From the NCBI RefSeq assembly GCF_003337305.1, contig NZ_QPJO01000004.1:248001-312000 (forward strand): DNA of 64,000 nt. Reading direction: 5' to 3'. This DNA comes from Winogradskyella arenosi (GTDB lineage: Bacteria > Bacteroidota > Bacteroidia > Flavobacteriales > Flavobacteriaceae). The notes under the pieces were generated by a model. That model was not told the origin of the DNA. It searched no databases and saw only the letters and a program-made list of their open reading frames with translations. Positions 27,410 to 37,954 of the stretch are shown piece by piece. Positions within the stretch are counted from its first letter, which is position 1. Every line of letters begins with the position of its first letter. The translations under genes were made by a program, and so were the position numbers.

Positions 27410-27486
27410 AAATACTGTGTCCAAAACCATATTTAATTCAGTGCTAGTGCTGGCCGACTTACAAAAACACTCGTAACCAACCATAA
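27409..27486 (+). repeat. Degenerate cassette-boundary repeat B
   Basis: Begins at the DUF4261 stop with GAAATACTGTG. The 3' block GGCCGACTTACAAAAACACT then TAACCAACCATAA matches the block after the hydrolase gene. The preceding TGCTAGTGCTGG is short and partly symmetric. Two copies at gene 3' ends suggest a cassette boundary element. Confidence 0.5.
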
Positions 27487-27534
27487 ACAACCACGCAAAA
27501 CCTAAGCCCCAAAGCTTGCATAAAAAACTTCAAA

Positions 27535-27562
27535 CAAAAAAGCCACTTCAATCGAAGTGGCT
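27535..27562 (-). terminator. Terminator of the ankyrin gene
   Basis: AGCCACTTC/GAAGTGGCT with loop AATC; on the minus strand six T follow the stem. Confidence 0.8.
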
Positions 27563-27586
27563 GTATACCATTGTGCTATTAATGCA

Positions 27587-28057
27587 TTATTGCAATAAAG
27601 CAACAAGAGCATCAAATTCTTTTTCTTTAGCGTAATCTAAAGCTGATTTTCCGTGCTCATCAGTGAGGCTTTTATCGGCATCATGCTCTAATAAAAGACT
27701 AACAATAGCGCTGCGATTGTACATGGTGGCAAAAATTAGGGCTGAAACTCCAGTAGTATTAACTGCATTAACCTCGGCACCATGGTTAATCAATTTTCGC
27801 GCTAAAACCTCATTTCCTTTAAAGCTTACGCCAATTAAAGCAGTATTCCCAGAACCATCCTTAGCATTTATATCGGCTTGATGCTTTAATAAGACATCCG
27901 TAATTATTTCATTATCGAAATAGGTTGCCAAAATTAAAGGTGTAAAGCCACGAGCATCTTTTTCATTAATAAGCTTAGGATTTATATTTAATAAGGCTTC
28001 AATGCGGTCTTGATCACCAACTCTAATGGCTTCGAAAAAAATATCAATATCTTTCAT
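27587..28057 (-). CDS. Ankyrin-repeat protein beside katG
   Basis: 156 residues from the chosen ATG (MKDIDIFFEAIRVGDQDRIEAL); an upstream in-frame ATG at 28075 would add MINTYI and overlap a terminator hairpin. It has four to five ankyrin repeats of about 33 residues with signatures such as GFTPLILATYFDN, GNTALIGVSFKGN and GVSALIFATMYNR. No signal peptide is present, so it is cytoplasmic. In Pseudomonas aeruginosa an ankyrin protein (AnkB) supports catalase KatB; the same pairing with the katG upstream suggests a similar protective or scaffold role. Confidence 0.88.
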   Translation of the reverse strand: MKDIDIFFEAIRVGDQDRIEALLNINPKLINEKDARGFTPLILATYFDNEIITDVLLKHQADINAKDGSGNTALIGVSFKGNEVLARKLINHGAEVNAVNTTGVSALIFATMYNRSAIVSLLLEHDADKSLTDEHGKSALDYAKEKEFDALVALLQ

Positions 28058-28073
28058 AATGTATGTGTTAATC

Positions 28074-28105
28074 AAAAAAGGAATGAGATTTTACACTCAC
28101 TCCTT
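28074..28105 (-). terminator. Hairpin between katG and ankyrin gene
   Basis: On the minus strand AAGGAGTGAG pairs with CTCATTCCTT (10 pairs, one G-T) and is followed by six T. It terminates or attenuates katG transcription before the ankyrin gene. Confidence 0.75.
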
Positions 28106-28129
28106 CTTCATATTTAATTATTCTACGGT

Positions 28130-30364
<2,235 letters not shown>

Positions 30365-30462
30365 CTATATGATTTTTTGATTTAATTTTTGATAAAATTA
30401 TGCTATTATGCACCTTAGGCTTAAGATACGTAATTTTTTTAATTTATTTTTTAATAGACAAA

Positions 30463-30490
30463 AACTATTGTAAATTAAAAACCGATAGTT
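30463..30490. promoter_or_regulatory. Inverted repeat between katG and the DUF2007 gene
   Basis: AACTATTG and CGATAGTT are inverted repeats (7 of 8) separated by 12 bases, 100 bases upstream of katG. They could be a dimeric regulator site, but no consensus for OxyR or PerR is recognised. Confidence 0.3.
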
Positions 30491-30572
30491 AACACGAATA
30501 AATAAAGCGTTTTATAGGCTGAAATCTCAAGAAAATTTCGTAACTTTTAAGTGTAAATCAATACCTATAGCT

Positions 30573-30812
30573 ATGAGCACTACAGAATATACCAAAGTTT
30601 ATTACGGAAATTTTATTTTAGTTACGAGAATAAAGAATGAATTAGAAGCCTCTGGCATCGTTCCTATTATTAAAGATGAAGGGGAATCGCAACGTTTGGC
30701 AGGTTACGCTTCCTTAAATCAGGGATACCAAGAAGTTTTTGTACATAATGACGAATTAACTAAAGCCATGGGCATTATAAATCGGCTGAAGGCTGAAATG
30801 GAAGCCTCTTAA
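30573..30812 (+). CDS. DUF2007 family small protein
   Basis: 79 residues. The sequence KVYYGNFILVTRIKNELEAS, then GIVPIIKDE and EVFVHNDELTKAMGIINRL, matches DUF2007 ('putative signal transducing protein'), whose fold resembles GlnB-like ferredoxin domains. No function is established. It is divergent from katG and followed by a strong terminator shared with the ABC-F gene. Confidence 0.8.
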   Translation: MSTTEYTKVYYGNFILVTRIKNELEASGIVPIIKDEGESQRLAGYASLNQGYQEVFVHNDELTKAMGIINRLKAEMEAS

Positions 30813-30880
30813 TCTTGTCGCTATAATAAAGGAAATGGTTCTAATGTTTTTTTAGGCCTTAATACCGTCACTTTAAAGCA

Positions 30881-30913
30881 AAAAAAAGCTGGTATCTTCA
30901 TACCAGCTTTTTT
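30881..30913. terminator. Bidirectional terminator
   Basis: AGCTGGTAT/ATACCAGCT with loop CTTC, flanked by A- and T-runs; it serves the DUF2007 gene and the convergent ABC-F gene. Confidence 0.88.
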
Positions 30914-30953
30914 TTATACTATAAATCTATAGCGACTTATTATAGAGTGCTTA

Positions 30954-32579
30954 TTATAAAGCTACACCATACATTTTTTCGCGTTGTTCTTTTATCTTCT
31001 TATCTCCCATGTACTCATCAAAGGTCATGTAACGGTCAATAACACCACTAGGGGTTAATTCTATAATTCTATTACCCACAGTTTGTGCAAACTCATGATC
31101 ATGTGTGGTTAATAAAACCGTTCCTTTAAAATTAGTAAGGGAATTGTTAAACGCCGTAATACTTTCTAAGTCTAAGTGGTTTGTAGGCTCATCTAACATT
31201 AAAACGTTAGCTCTCATCATCATCATTCGGCTTAGCATACAACGTACTTTTTCTCCTCCTGATAGCACATCTGAAGTTTTAAGGGCTTCTTCACCACTAA
31301 AAATCATTTTCCCAAGGAAGCCTCTAATATGAACTTCTTCGCGCTCCTCTTCTGTTGTAGCCCATTGACGTAACCAATCTACTAAGGTTAGTTTATTATC
31401 AAAAAACTCACTGTTATCTAAAGGTAAATACGATTGTGTTGTGGTAACACCCCAATCAAATTTCCCTTCTTCGGCTTGTTCTTTTCCATTAAGTATTTGG
31501 TAGAATGCGGTCGTTGCTCTAGAATCTTTAGAGTAAACCACCACTTTATCGCCTTTATTTAAATTGATGTCTACGTTTTTAAATAAAACTTCGCCTTCAA
31601 GACTTGCTCCTAAACCTTGAACATTTAAAATCTGATCTCCGGCTTCACGGTCGCGTTCAAAAATAATAGCTGGGTAACGACGACTAGAACGTTTTATTTC
31701 AGAAATATTTAATTTATCAATCATCTTCTTTCTACTCGTTGCTTGCTTAGATTTTGCAACATTGGCAGAAAAACGACGGATAAAGTCTTCTAATTCTTTC
31801 TTCTTCTCTTCAGCCTTCTTATTTTGCTGTGCATGTTGTCTGGCCGCTAATTGCGAAGACTCATACCAGAAGGTATAGTTTCCTGAGAAGTGATTAATTT
31901 TTCCGAAGTCAATATCAGAAATATGGGTACAAACAGAATCTAAAAAGTGTCTATCGTGAGATACCACAATAACACAGTTTTCATAGTTTGCTAAGAAATT
32001 TTCTAACCAAGAGATGGTTTCGTAATCCAAATCATTGGTAGGCTCATCCATAATTAGTAAATCTGGATTCCCGAATAAAGCCTGCGCTAATAACACACGG
32101 ACTTTCTGCTTTCCATCTAAATCTTTCATTAAGGTATAATGGTACTCTTCCTTAATCCCTAGATTTGATAACATGGCCGCAGCATCACTATCGGCATTCC
32201 AACCATTCATTTCTTCAAACTGTACCTGAAGCTCTCCAATTTTTTCAGCATTAGCATCGGTATAGTCTGCATAAAGCGCATCGATCTGAGTTTTGAGATT
32301 GTATAACGGTTTATTGCCTTTTAATATGGTTTCTAAAACGGTATCATCGTCGTGCTTGTTGTGGTTTTGCTCCAAAACAGACATACGCTTCCCAGGTTCT
32401 AAATGTACACTCCCTGAAGTAGGATCCATTTTTCCTGCTATAATTTTTAAAAACGTTGATTTCCCGGCCCCGTTAGCACCGATAATTCCGTAGCAATTAC
32501 CATTATTAAAAGTGGTGCTTACTTCATCAAAAAGTACGCGTTTTCCAAATTGAACCGAAAGATTAGAAACTGATAACAT
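30954..32579 (-). CDS. ABC-F ATPase, YbiT-like
   Basis: 541 residues with two ABC domains and no membrane segments. Walker A motifs are GANGAGKST near 36 and a degenerate one in the second domain around 345 (YSKDSRATTAF replaces the usual P-loop). Walker B sequences LLIMDEPTNDLDYET and VLMLDEPTNHLDLES and signature LSGGEKVRCML are present. ABC-F proteins act on the ribosome; YbiT has the closest wording that I recall. The second P-loop looks non-canonical, so one of the two sites may not bind ATP. Confidence 0.9.
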   Translation of the reverse strand: MLSVSNLSVQFGKRVLFDEVSTTFNNGNCYGIIGANGAGKSTFLKIIAGKMDPTSGSVHLEPGKRMSVLEQNHNKHDDDTVLETILKGNKPLYNLKTQIDALYADYTDANAEKIGELQVQFEEMNGWNADSDAAAMLSNLGIKEEYHYTLMKDLDGKQKVRVLLAQALFGNPDLLIMDEPTNDLDYETISWLENFLANYENCVIVVSHDRHFLDSVCTHISDIDFGKINHFSGNYTFWYESSQLAARQHAQQNKKAEEKKKELEDFIRRFSANVAKSKQATSRKKMIDKLNISEIKRSSRRYPAIIFERDREAGDQILNVQGLGASLEGEVLFKNVDINLNKGDKVVVYSKDSRATTAFYQILNGKEQAEEGKFDWGVTTTQSYLPLDNSEFFDNKLTLVDWLRQWATTEEEREEVHIRGFLGKMIFSGEEALKTSDVLSGGEKVRCMLSRMMMMRANVLMLDEPTNHLDLESITAFNNSLTNFKGTVLLTTHDHEFAQTVGNRIIELTPSGVIDRYMTFDEYMGDKKIKEQREKMYGVAL

Positions 32580-32920
32580 GTTGTATAATTTTATTCTGTT
32601 AACCTTATATAATAAAGGTGAATTTTTAAGATTGCAAAAGTAGAAAATTAAAAGCAGAAACTCTTACAATAGGCCCTCTTCAATTAGAAAAAATATACTA
32701 AAGGCTTAATCTTAAAACTAAAACGCCTATGAGGACTTAAAATGTCCTTCAGAAAATATCCTAAGCCGGAAAATATTCTTTTAAATTCTCTGACTTTTAT
32801 ACCGATGATACGCTCTTTTTATCCTAATATTGTGGGAGTTCGCTAACATTTAACGAGGTATTAACAACGGATTTGCAAAGCTTCTTCTATTTTTGTTAGC
32901 CTAACTTTTATGAAATATAC
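32580..32920. other. Divergent intergenic region
   Basis: Between the ABC-F gene and the thioredoxin-fold lipoprotein. A short inverted repeat AGGAC/GTCCT surrounds TTAAAAT near 32733-32753, and TATTTTTG at 32888-32895 fits the -7 consensus for the plus-strand gene. No ORF. Confidence 0.5.
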
Positions 32921-34381
32921 ATGCTAAGTCTACGTTTCGTTTTTGCTTTAACTATAATGTCTACCATCTTTGGATGCCAATTTAAAGGTAGTAAAACAAC
33001 AGATTACGCATATATTGGAGGTGAAATCATAAACCCAAAAAACAACAGTGTTGTCATTTACAATACTAAAGGTCAGATTTTAGACTCCATTACCTTAGAT
33101 GATAACCACCGATTTATTTACAAAATAGATAATTTAATCCCTGGCCTCCACTCTATTACCCATGGTGGTGAATACCAAATGTTGTTGTTAGAGCCTAGTG
33201 ACAGTATTATGTTCCGTATTAATACTTATGATTTTGATGAATCGCTTGTGTTTACCGGTCATGGCGCTAGAAAAAACAACTACCTTCTTAAAACGTATTT
33301 ATCTAATGAAAAAGAAGCGAAACAGTTAGTGCGTTATTCTAAAATGGAACCTGAGGCTTTTAATGATTTTGTTGAAAAACGTCGATTAAAACAATTGCGT
33401 GATTTTCATACCTTTTTAAGTAAGACCGAAGAATCTGAATTTTTTAAGTCTATTGTTGAAGCTAATATTAACTACAACAACTATGCAGATAAGGAAATTT
33501 ATCCTTTTGCCTATTTTGGGAACAACAAACTGATTCATATTAAAGATCTTCCTGAAGATTTTTTCGCCCATAGAAAGCATATAGATTATAATGCCACGCA
33601 TTTAAGCCGCTTTTTTGCCTATAACCGCTTCTTATTTTCGCACATTGATAATTTGGCCATTCATGACTATTATAAAGATAATGCCTATCATAGTAAATTT
33701 AACCGACACGCTATGGGCTATAACAAATCTAAACTCGATTTAATTGATAGTATTATTACCGATCCGGTAATAAAAAATAACTTACTTAAATATAAGGCAA
33801 GAGAATATATTAGCTATAACCACACAGAAGATGAAGCTAATGAAATTTTAGAGCATTATTTATCAAAGAGCACCAATGAAGAAGACAAATTGTACATGAA
33901 AGATTTAGTGTCTTCTTTAAAATTATTACGTCAAGGAAATCCGTTGCCTAATATTACCATCGTTAATTATAACAACACGGAACACCGTATAAACTCTATC
34001 ATTACCAAACCGACGATTATTTATTTCTGGTCCTCTAACTCTAAGTCACAATACCGCAACAGTCATTTTATGGTAGACCAATTAAAGTCTCAATTTCCAC
34101 AAACCGATTTTATCTCTATTAATGTAAATGACAACAACGATAAATTTTGGAAGAACATTATTGATAATTATAAGTTCCCTACCATTAACGAGTTTAAGTT
34201 TAAAAACTCTAAAGAAGCGCGTAAAACGCTAGCGGTAAACTATCTGAATAAATGTATTGTTGTAGACCAAGATGGTATCATCTTACACCCTAACGCTAAC
34301 ATTTTTAGCTCAGAATTTCACGATACTCTTGAAGAATTACTACAAAAAAAGCATCTTATCGCTAAACAAGATGCTCTTTAA
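32921..34381 (+). CDS. Thioredoxin-fold lipoprotein lacking the CxxC motif
   Basis: 486 residues. A lipobox (STIFGC) at about residue 19 follows the hydrophobic N-terminus, so it is exported and lipidated. About residues 30-110 resemble the N-terminal 'DUF4369' or barrel module found before TlpA-like domains (IGGEIINPKNNSVVIYNTKG). The C-terminal domain (about 345-480) has a TlpA/AhpC-like layout: PNITIVNYNNTEHRI, then TIIYFWSSNSKSQYRNSHFM. The position of the CxxC carries Ser-Asn-Ser-Lys instead, so redox activity is unlikely. A neighbouring transaldolase terminator overlaps its last codons. Confidence 0.72.
   Translation: MLSLRFVFALTIMSTIFGCQFKGSKTTDYAYIGGEIINPKNNSVVIYNTKGQILDSITLDDNHRFIYKIDNLIPGLHSITHGGEYQMLLLEPSDSIMFRINTYDFDESLVFTGHGARKNNYLLKTYLSNEKEAKQLVRYSKMEPEAFNDFVEKRRLKQLRDFHTFLSKTEESEFFKSIVEANINYNNYADKEIYPFAYFGNNKLIHIKDLPEDFFAHRKHIDYNATHLSRFFAYNRFLFSHIDNLAIHDYYKDNAYHSKFNRHAMGYNKSKLDLIDSIITDPVIKNNLLKYKAREYISYNHTEDEANEILEHYLSKSTNEEDKLYMKDLVSSLKLLRQGNPLPNITIVNYNNTEHRINSIITKPTIIYFWSSNSKSQYRNSHFMVDQLKSQFPQTDFISINVNDNNDKFWKNIIDNYKFPTINEFKFKNSKEARKTLAVNYLNKCIVVDQDGIILHPNANIFSSEFHDTLEELLQKKHLIAKQDAL
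34344..34379 (-). terminator. Terminator of the aldolase gene inside the neighbouring coding end
   Basis: GCATCTT/AAGATGC with a 10-base loop; on the minus strand seven T follow. It overlaps the last codons of the thioredoxin-fold gene. Confidence 0.7.
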
Positions 34382-34403
34382 AATTATATAAGTTGAAATT
34401 CTC

Positions 34404-35057
34404 TTAGTTTCCTTTATTATAATCTGCTAAGAATTTCTCTAATCCACTATCTGTTAAAGGGTGTCTTAACAAACCAGTAATAGAACTTAATGGTCCTGTC
34501 ATAACATCTGCTCCTAATTTTGCACAGTCAATAACATGCATCGTATGACGTACAGAAGCGGCTAAAATTTGCGTATCAAAAGCATAGTTATCATAGATAT
34601 GACGGATTTCTGCAATAAGGTTTAAACCATCTGTAGAAATATCATCTAAACGTCCTATAAATGGAGATACATAAGTTGCACCAGCTTTAGCTGCTAATAA
34701 GGCTTGTCCTGGAGAAAACACTAAGGTTACATTTGTTCTGATACCACGATCTGAAAAATATTTACACGCTTTAATCCCATCTTTTACCATTGGTAATTTA
34801 ATAACGATTTGCTCGTGTAATTCTGCTAAGGCCTCTCCTTCTCTTACCATGCCTTCAAAATCTGTAGAAATAACTTCTGCAGAAACATCACCTTCTACAA
34901 TATTACAAATAGCCACATAGTGCTTCATAATATTATCAGTTCCTGTAATGCCTTCTTTAGCCATTAACGATGGATTTGTAGTTACCCCATCTAAAATACC
35001 CATATCTTGAGCATCTTTAATCTGCTCTAAATTTGCAGTATCAATAAAAAATTTCAT
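34404..35057 (-). CDS. fsa: Fructose-6-phosphate aldolase/transaldolase (TalC/FSA type)
   Basis: 217 residues, typical of the short transaldolase family. The opening [31 protein letters not shown] is characteristic. The Schiff-base lysine is in [11 protein letters not shown] near residue 86, and the C-terminal half carries the usual [24 protein letters not shown]. It is a TIM barrel that transfers or cleaves dihydroxyacetone units from sugar phosphates in the pentose phosphate region. Whether it acts as transaldolase or aldolase cannot be decided from sequence. Confidence 0.93.
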   Translation of the reverse strand: MKFFIDTANLEQIKDAQDMGILDGVTTNPSLMAKEGITGTDNIMKHYVAICNIVEGDVSAEVISTDFEGMVREGEALAELHEQIVIKLPMVKDGIKACKYFSDRGIRTNVTLVFSPGQALLAAKAGATYVSPFIGRLDDISTDGLNLIAEIRHIYDNYAFDTQILAASVRHTMHVIDCAKLGADVMTGPLSSITGLLRHPLTDSGLEKFLADYNKGN

Positions 35058-35132
35058 AAAACTTTATTTAAGTTGTTGTGTTTTTAGTTGCCGCAAATTT
35101 ACGGTTTTAACCCCATCAAAACAATGCGTTGG

Positions 35133-35936
35133 TTATAATTTATAATGATCCATTAACATCTTCTCGTAGATAGCATCTGGAAGAATTCGTTTTAAAACAA
35201 TAGAAAATTTCTGTAAAAAAGCCCCAACCTTATAATGAATTTTAGGCGATTTCGTTTGTATAATTTTGTAAATAGCCTCTGCCATCTCCTTAGGGTCTCC
35301 ACCGCTATCAACATGCTCATCCATAAGGCTTAAGGTTTTTCCGTAGGTTTCTTTGTAAGGCGAATTTTCTAAAGCCGGTGCATGGTAGCGCCCAGCAGCA
35401 ATATTGGTTGCAAAATCGCCAGGCGCCACATTAGTCATCTTAATATTAAAGCCTTTTATTTCCATTCTAAAAGCTTCAGTTATTAACTCTAAAGCCCCTT
35501 TACTCGCACTATAAATACCGCGATATGGCAATCCCATATAGCCCGCAATAGACGTTATATTTATTATTAAACCCGATTGTTGTTGACGCATGCTTGGTAA
35601 AACAGCTTTAATCACATTTATAGGACCGAATAAATTGGTTTCAAAATTTCGCTTGATTTCCGCATCAGGGATTTCCTCTATAGGTCCTGTGATTCCGGCA
35701 CCCGCATTATTAATAAGGACATCAATTTTAGTTTCAGCAGTTAAAACCTGATGGATACAAGCCGTAATGGTTTCAGGTTTCGTTACATCTAAAGCCACGA
35801 TAGGAAACTTACTTTGCGGATAATTATTAGGGTTTCTACTCGTGCCATATACTTTGAAACCTTTAGTTTGAAGAAATTCACCAACAGATTTTCCGATTCC
35901 AGAGGAGCCCCCTGTTATTAATACAACTTTAGACAT
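35133..35936 (-). CDS. Short-chain dehydrogenase/reductase
   Basis: 267 residues, Rossmann fold. The NAD(P)-binding motif VLITGGSSGIGKS lies at 4-16, the NNAG motif (LINNAGAGITG) near 85 and the catalytic YSASK (YRGIYSASKGALE) near 150. The substrate is unknown; a basic Arg near the first beta strand (GTSRNPNNY) suggests NADPH. It sits directly downstream (minus strand) of the ffs RNA gene and precedes the transaldolase, but no pathway link is visible. Confidence 0.93.
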   Translation of the reverse strand: MSKVVLITGGSSGIGKSVGEFLQTKGFKVYGTSRNPNNYPQSKFPIVALDVTKPETITACIHQVLTAETKIDVLINNAGAGITGPIEEIPDAEIKRNFETNLFGPINVIKAVLPSMRQQQSGLIINITSIAGYMGLPYRGIYSASKGALELITEAFRMEIKGFNIKMTNVAPGDFATNIAAGRYHAPALENSPYKETYGKTLSLMDEHVDSGGDPKEMAEAIYKIIQTKSPKIHYKVGAFLQKFSIVLKRILPDAIYEKMLMDHYKL

Positions 35937-36086
35937 ATGATGATATAAATTATAATTTTGAAAATTACAAATTCTGAAATTAGTAGACCTTTTATTCCTT
36001 AACTAATTGAAGAATAGTAAGGTTTTAAACTAAAAAAATCTCGAAGAGCTATAGCATTCAAGATTTGAGTTTTGGGTACAAAAAAA

Positions 36087-36180
36087 GGCAAGCTACCTAC
36101 ATCACACCGCTACGACCATTTACCTTTGCTGCGTTCCCGCCCTGGAGGATTCAACAGGAGCTGGTTGTGTAGGACTTGCC
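36087..36180 (-). ncRNA. ffs: Signal recognition particle RNA (small, 4.5S type)
   Basis: About 94 nucleotides. The minus strand starts GGCAAGTCCTACACAACC and ends GGTAGCTTGCC, so the two ends pair. The centre carries the conserved S-domain: CTGTTGAATCCTCCAGGGCG, then GGAACGCAGCAAAGG, including the GNRA-type tip and asymmetric loop that binds Ffh. Six T at 36081-36086 follow the closing stem, acting as terminator. It forms the SRP with Ffh for co-translational membrane targeting. The exact 5' end is not certain by a few bases. Confidence 0.93.
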
Positions 36181-36185
36181 AGGTG

Positions 36186-36218
36186 CAAAGATACAATCTT
36201 TTCAGAGTATTTGCCAAA
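36186..36218 (-). promoter_or_regulatory. ffs promoter
   Basis: On the minus strand TTTG (36218-36215), a 21-base spacer, then TATCTTTG (36193-36186) match both boxes of the Bacteroidetes promoter. Transcription starting 4-7 bases after the -7 box gives a 5' end at the predicted start of the RNA. Confidence 0.8.
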
Positions 36219-36446
36219 AGAAATCCCATAAAATCTTTAAAATTTTTAACCCGCTAATTAAGAGAATCTTAGACAGAAATTACTCGATAAAATCTATTAT
36301 TTTGAAATTCTAAGTTGAAATTTCATCCCAATTTATCTTCTTCTTCCTCTAGAAAAATGCTAAAAACACATTGAATTTAGACGCTAAAAAGCATATTCAA
36401 ACTGAATTTTATTTAATAACTTGCCAAAAAAAATCCAATATTCGCC

Positions 36447-37475
36447 ATGCGCCACTATAATTATCTTTTTCTCTTAGCCTTCAGCTTCCTTTTATTCCAA
36501 TGTGGAGATACTAACGCTTCAAAACAATCAGGATTATCAATTAATGTAGGTGCTCAATCTTTAATGCTTGGCGATACCCTTAACCTCTCTATTAACAATC
36601 CTAAAAATTTAGAGATTTCAAGTGTAAATTATCAATTAAACGGGAAACCTATAAAGGAGAATGCTATTTTAAATGCTGTGACTTTAGGCGAAAAAAATAT
36701 TACAGCTGAACTTATGGTTGGCGATAAAAAAGAAACCTTATCACAATCCATTCAGATTTTTAATAATATTATTCCATCGTATTATACTTATGAAGTGGTA
36801 AATGTTTACCCACATGATATGACCTCTTATACGCAGGGCTTAGAATTTTATAAGGGCGAATTGTATGAGAGTACAGGACAACGTACCGAATCTAAATTGA
36901 GAAAAGTAAATTTTGAAACCGGTGAAGTTTTAAAAAACATTAACCTAGATGATTCCTATTTTGGTGAAGGATTAACCATTTTAAACGACAAAATCTATCA
37001 ATTAACATGGCAAGCTAGACGCGGATTTGTTTACGACGTTAATACCTTTGAACGACTCAGTACTTTTAATTATGGCACAAGTAAAGAAGGCTGGGGTATT
37101 TGTAATGACGGAAATACTTTATATAAATCAGACGGGACTGAAAAAATTTACCTGCTTAACCCAGACAACTTAAATGAAAAAGGTCATATTGAGGTTTATA
37201 CGGAAAAAGGGAAAATTCCGAACCTTAATGAAATGGAATGGATTAATGGAAAAATTTATGCGAATATTTACCAACGTAATGGTGTGGTTATCATCAATCC
37301 TAAAACAGGAGGTGTTGAAGGGGTGATCGATTTTAAACCGTTACGAAAATTAGTAACGCAACACCCAGAACTCGATGTCTTAAATGGTATTGCCTACCAC
37401 CCAGAACGTAACACCATTTTTGTAACCGGAAAAAATTGGGATAAATTATTTGAAGTGAAACTTCAAAAAAAATAG
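36447..37475 (+). CDS. Glutaminyl-peptide cyclotransferase (plant/bacterial type)
   Basis: 342 residues. A lipobox at about Cys19 (LLFQCG) indicates a lipoprotein. After about 110 residues of beta-rich N-terminal sequence, the five-bladed propeller begins at VVNVYPHDMTSYTQGLEFYKGELYESTGQ, the hallmark of glutamine cyclotransferases. These convert N-terminal Gln to pyroglutamate in the periplasm. The C-terminal part contains LNGIAYHPERNTIFVTGKNWDKLFEV. It precedes a thioesterase by 6 bases, so the two share an operon. Confidence 0.88.
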   Translation: MRHYNYLFLLAFSFLLFQCGDTNASKQSGLSINVGAQSLMLGDTLNLSINNPKNLEISSVNYQLNGKPIKENAILNAVTLGEKNITAELMVGDKKETLSQSIQIFNNIIPSYYTYEVVNVYPHDMTSYTQGLEFYKGELYESTGQRTESKLRKVNFETGEVLKNINLDDSYFGEGLTILNDKIYQLTWQARRGFVYDVNTFERLSTFNYGTSKEGWGICNDGNTLYKSDGTEKIYLLNPDNLNEKGHIEVYTEKGKIPNLNEMEWINGKIYANIYQRNGVVIINPKTGGVEGVIDFKPLRKLVTQHPELDVLNGIAYHPERNTIFVTGKNWDKLFEVKLQKK

Positions 37476-37481
37476 ACATCC

Positions 37482-37871
37482 GTGCAAGTATTTCAAAAAA
37501 CCATTACCGTTTGTGAGGACGATATTGACGACCTCAACCACGTTAACAATGTGCGTTATGTGCAATGGGTACAAGATATTGCCAAAGAACATTGGCTCAC
37601 CTATGCCCCTAAAACAATAACAGACACCTACTCTTGGTTTTTAGTCAATCATTTTATTGAATATAAAAATCAAGCTTTACTTGGTGATGTTTTAATCTTA
37701 AAAACCTTTGTTCCGGTGGTAGAAGGCGTATCTACAACACGGCATGTAGAAATTATCAATGCCAAAACGGACCAACTCGTAGTCGCTTCTAAGGCCAAAT
37801 GGTGTCTCATTGACAATAAAACATTACGGCCAACACGTATTATCCCAGAAATTTCAGAATTATTTAATTAA
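37482..37871 (+). CDS. Acyl-CoA thioesterase, 4HBT hotdog fold
   Basis: 129 residues from a GTG start, 6 bases after the cyclotransferase stop. The motif DLNHVNNVRYVQWVQDIAKEHW near residues 16-37 is the hotdog helix with the catalytic aspartate. It hydrolyses an acyl-CoA or acyl-ACP; the substrate is not predictable. An upstream ATG in the same frame is absent, which supports the GTG start. Confidence 0.85.
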   Translation: MQVFQKTITVCEDDIDDLNHVNNVRYVQWVQDIAKEHWLTYAPKTITDTYSWFLVNHFIEYKNQALLGDVLILKTFVPVVEGVSTTRHVEIINAKTDQLVVASKAKWCLIDNKTLRPTRIIPEISELFN

Positions 37872-37954
37872 CAATTCTTTAGGTTAAAGTTTAACTAATA
37901 AGCGCAACATTTAGGGCTTAAACCCTTTTCTTTAACGCATCAATCCATCCTATT

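Noticed and set aside
36072-36257. 61-codon plus-strand ORF over the ffs region
   Set aside because: It runs through the conserved SRP RNA and its promoter, so it is a chance frame.
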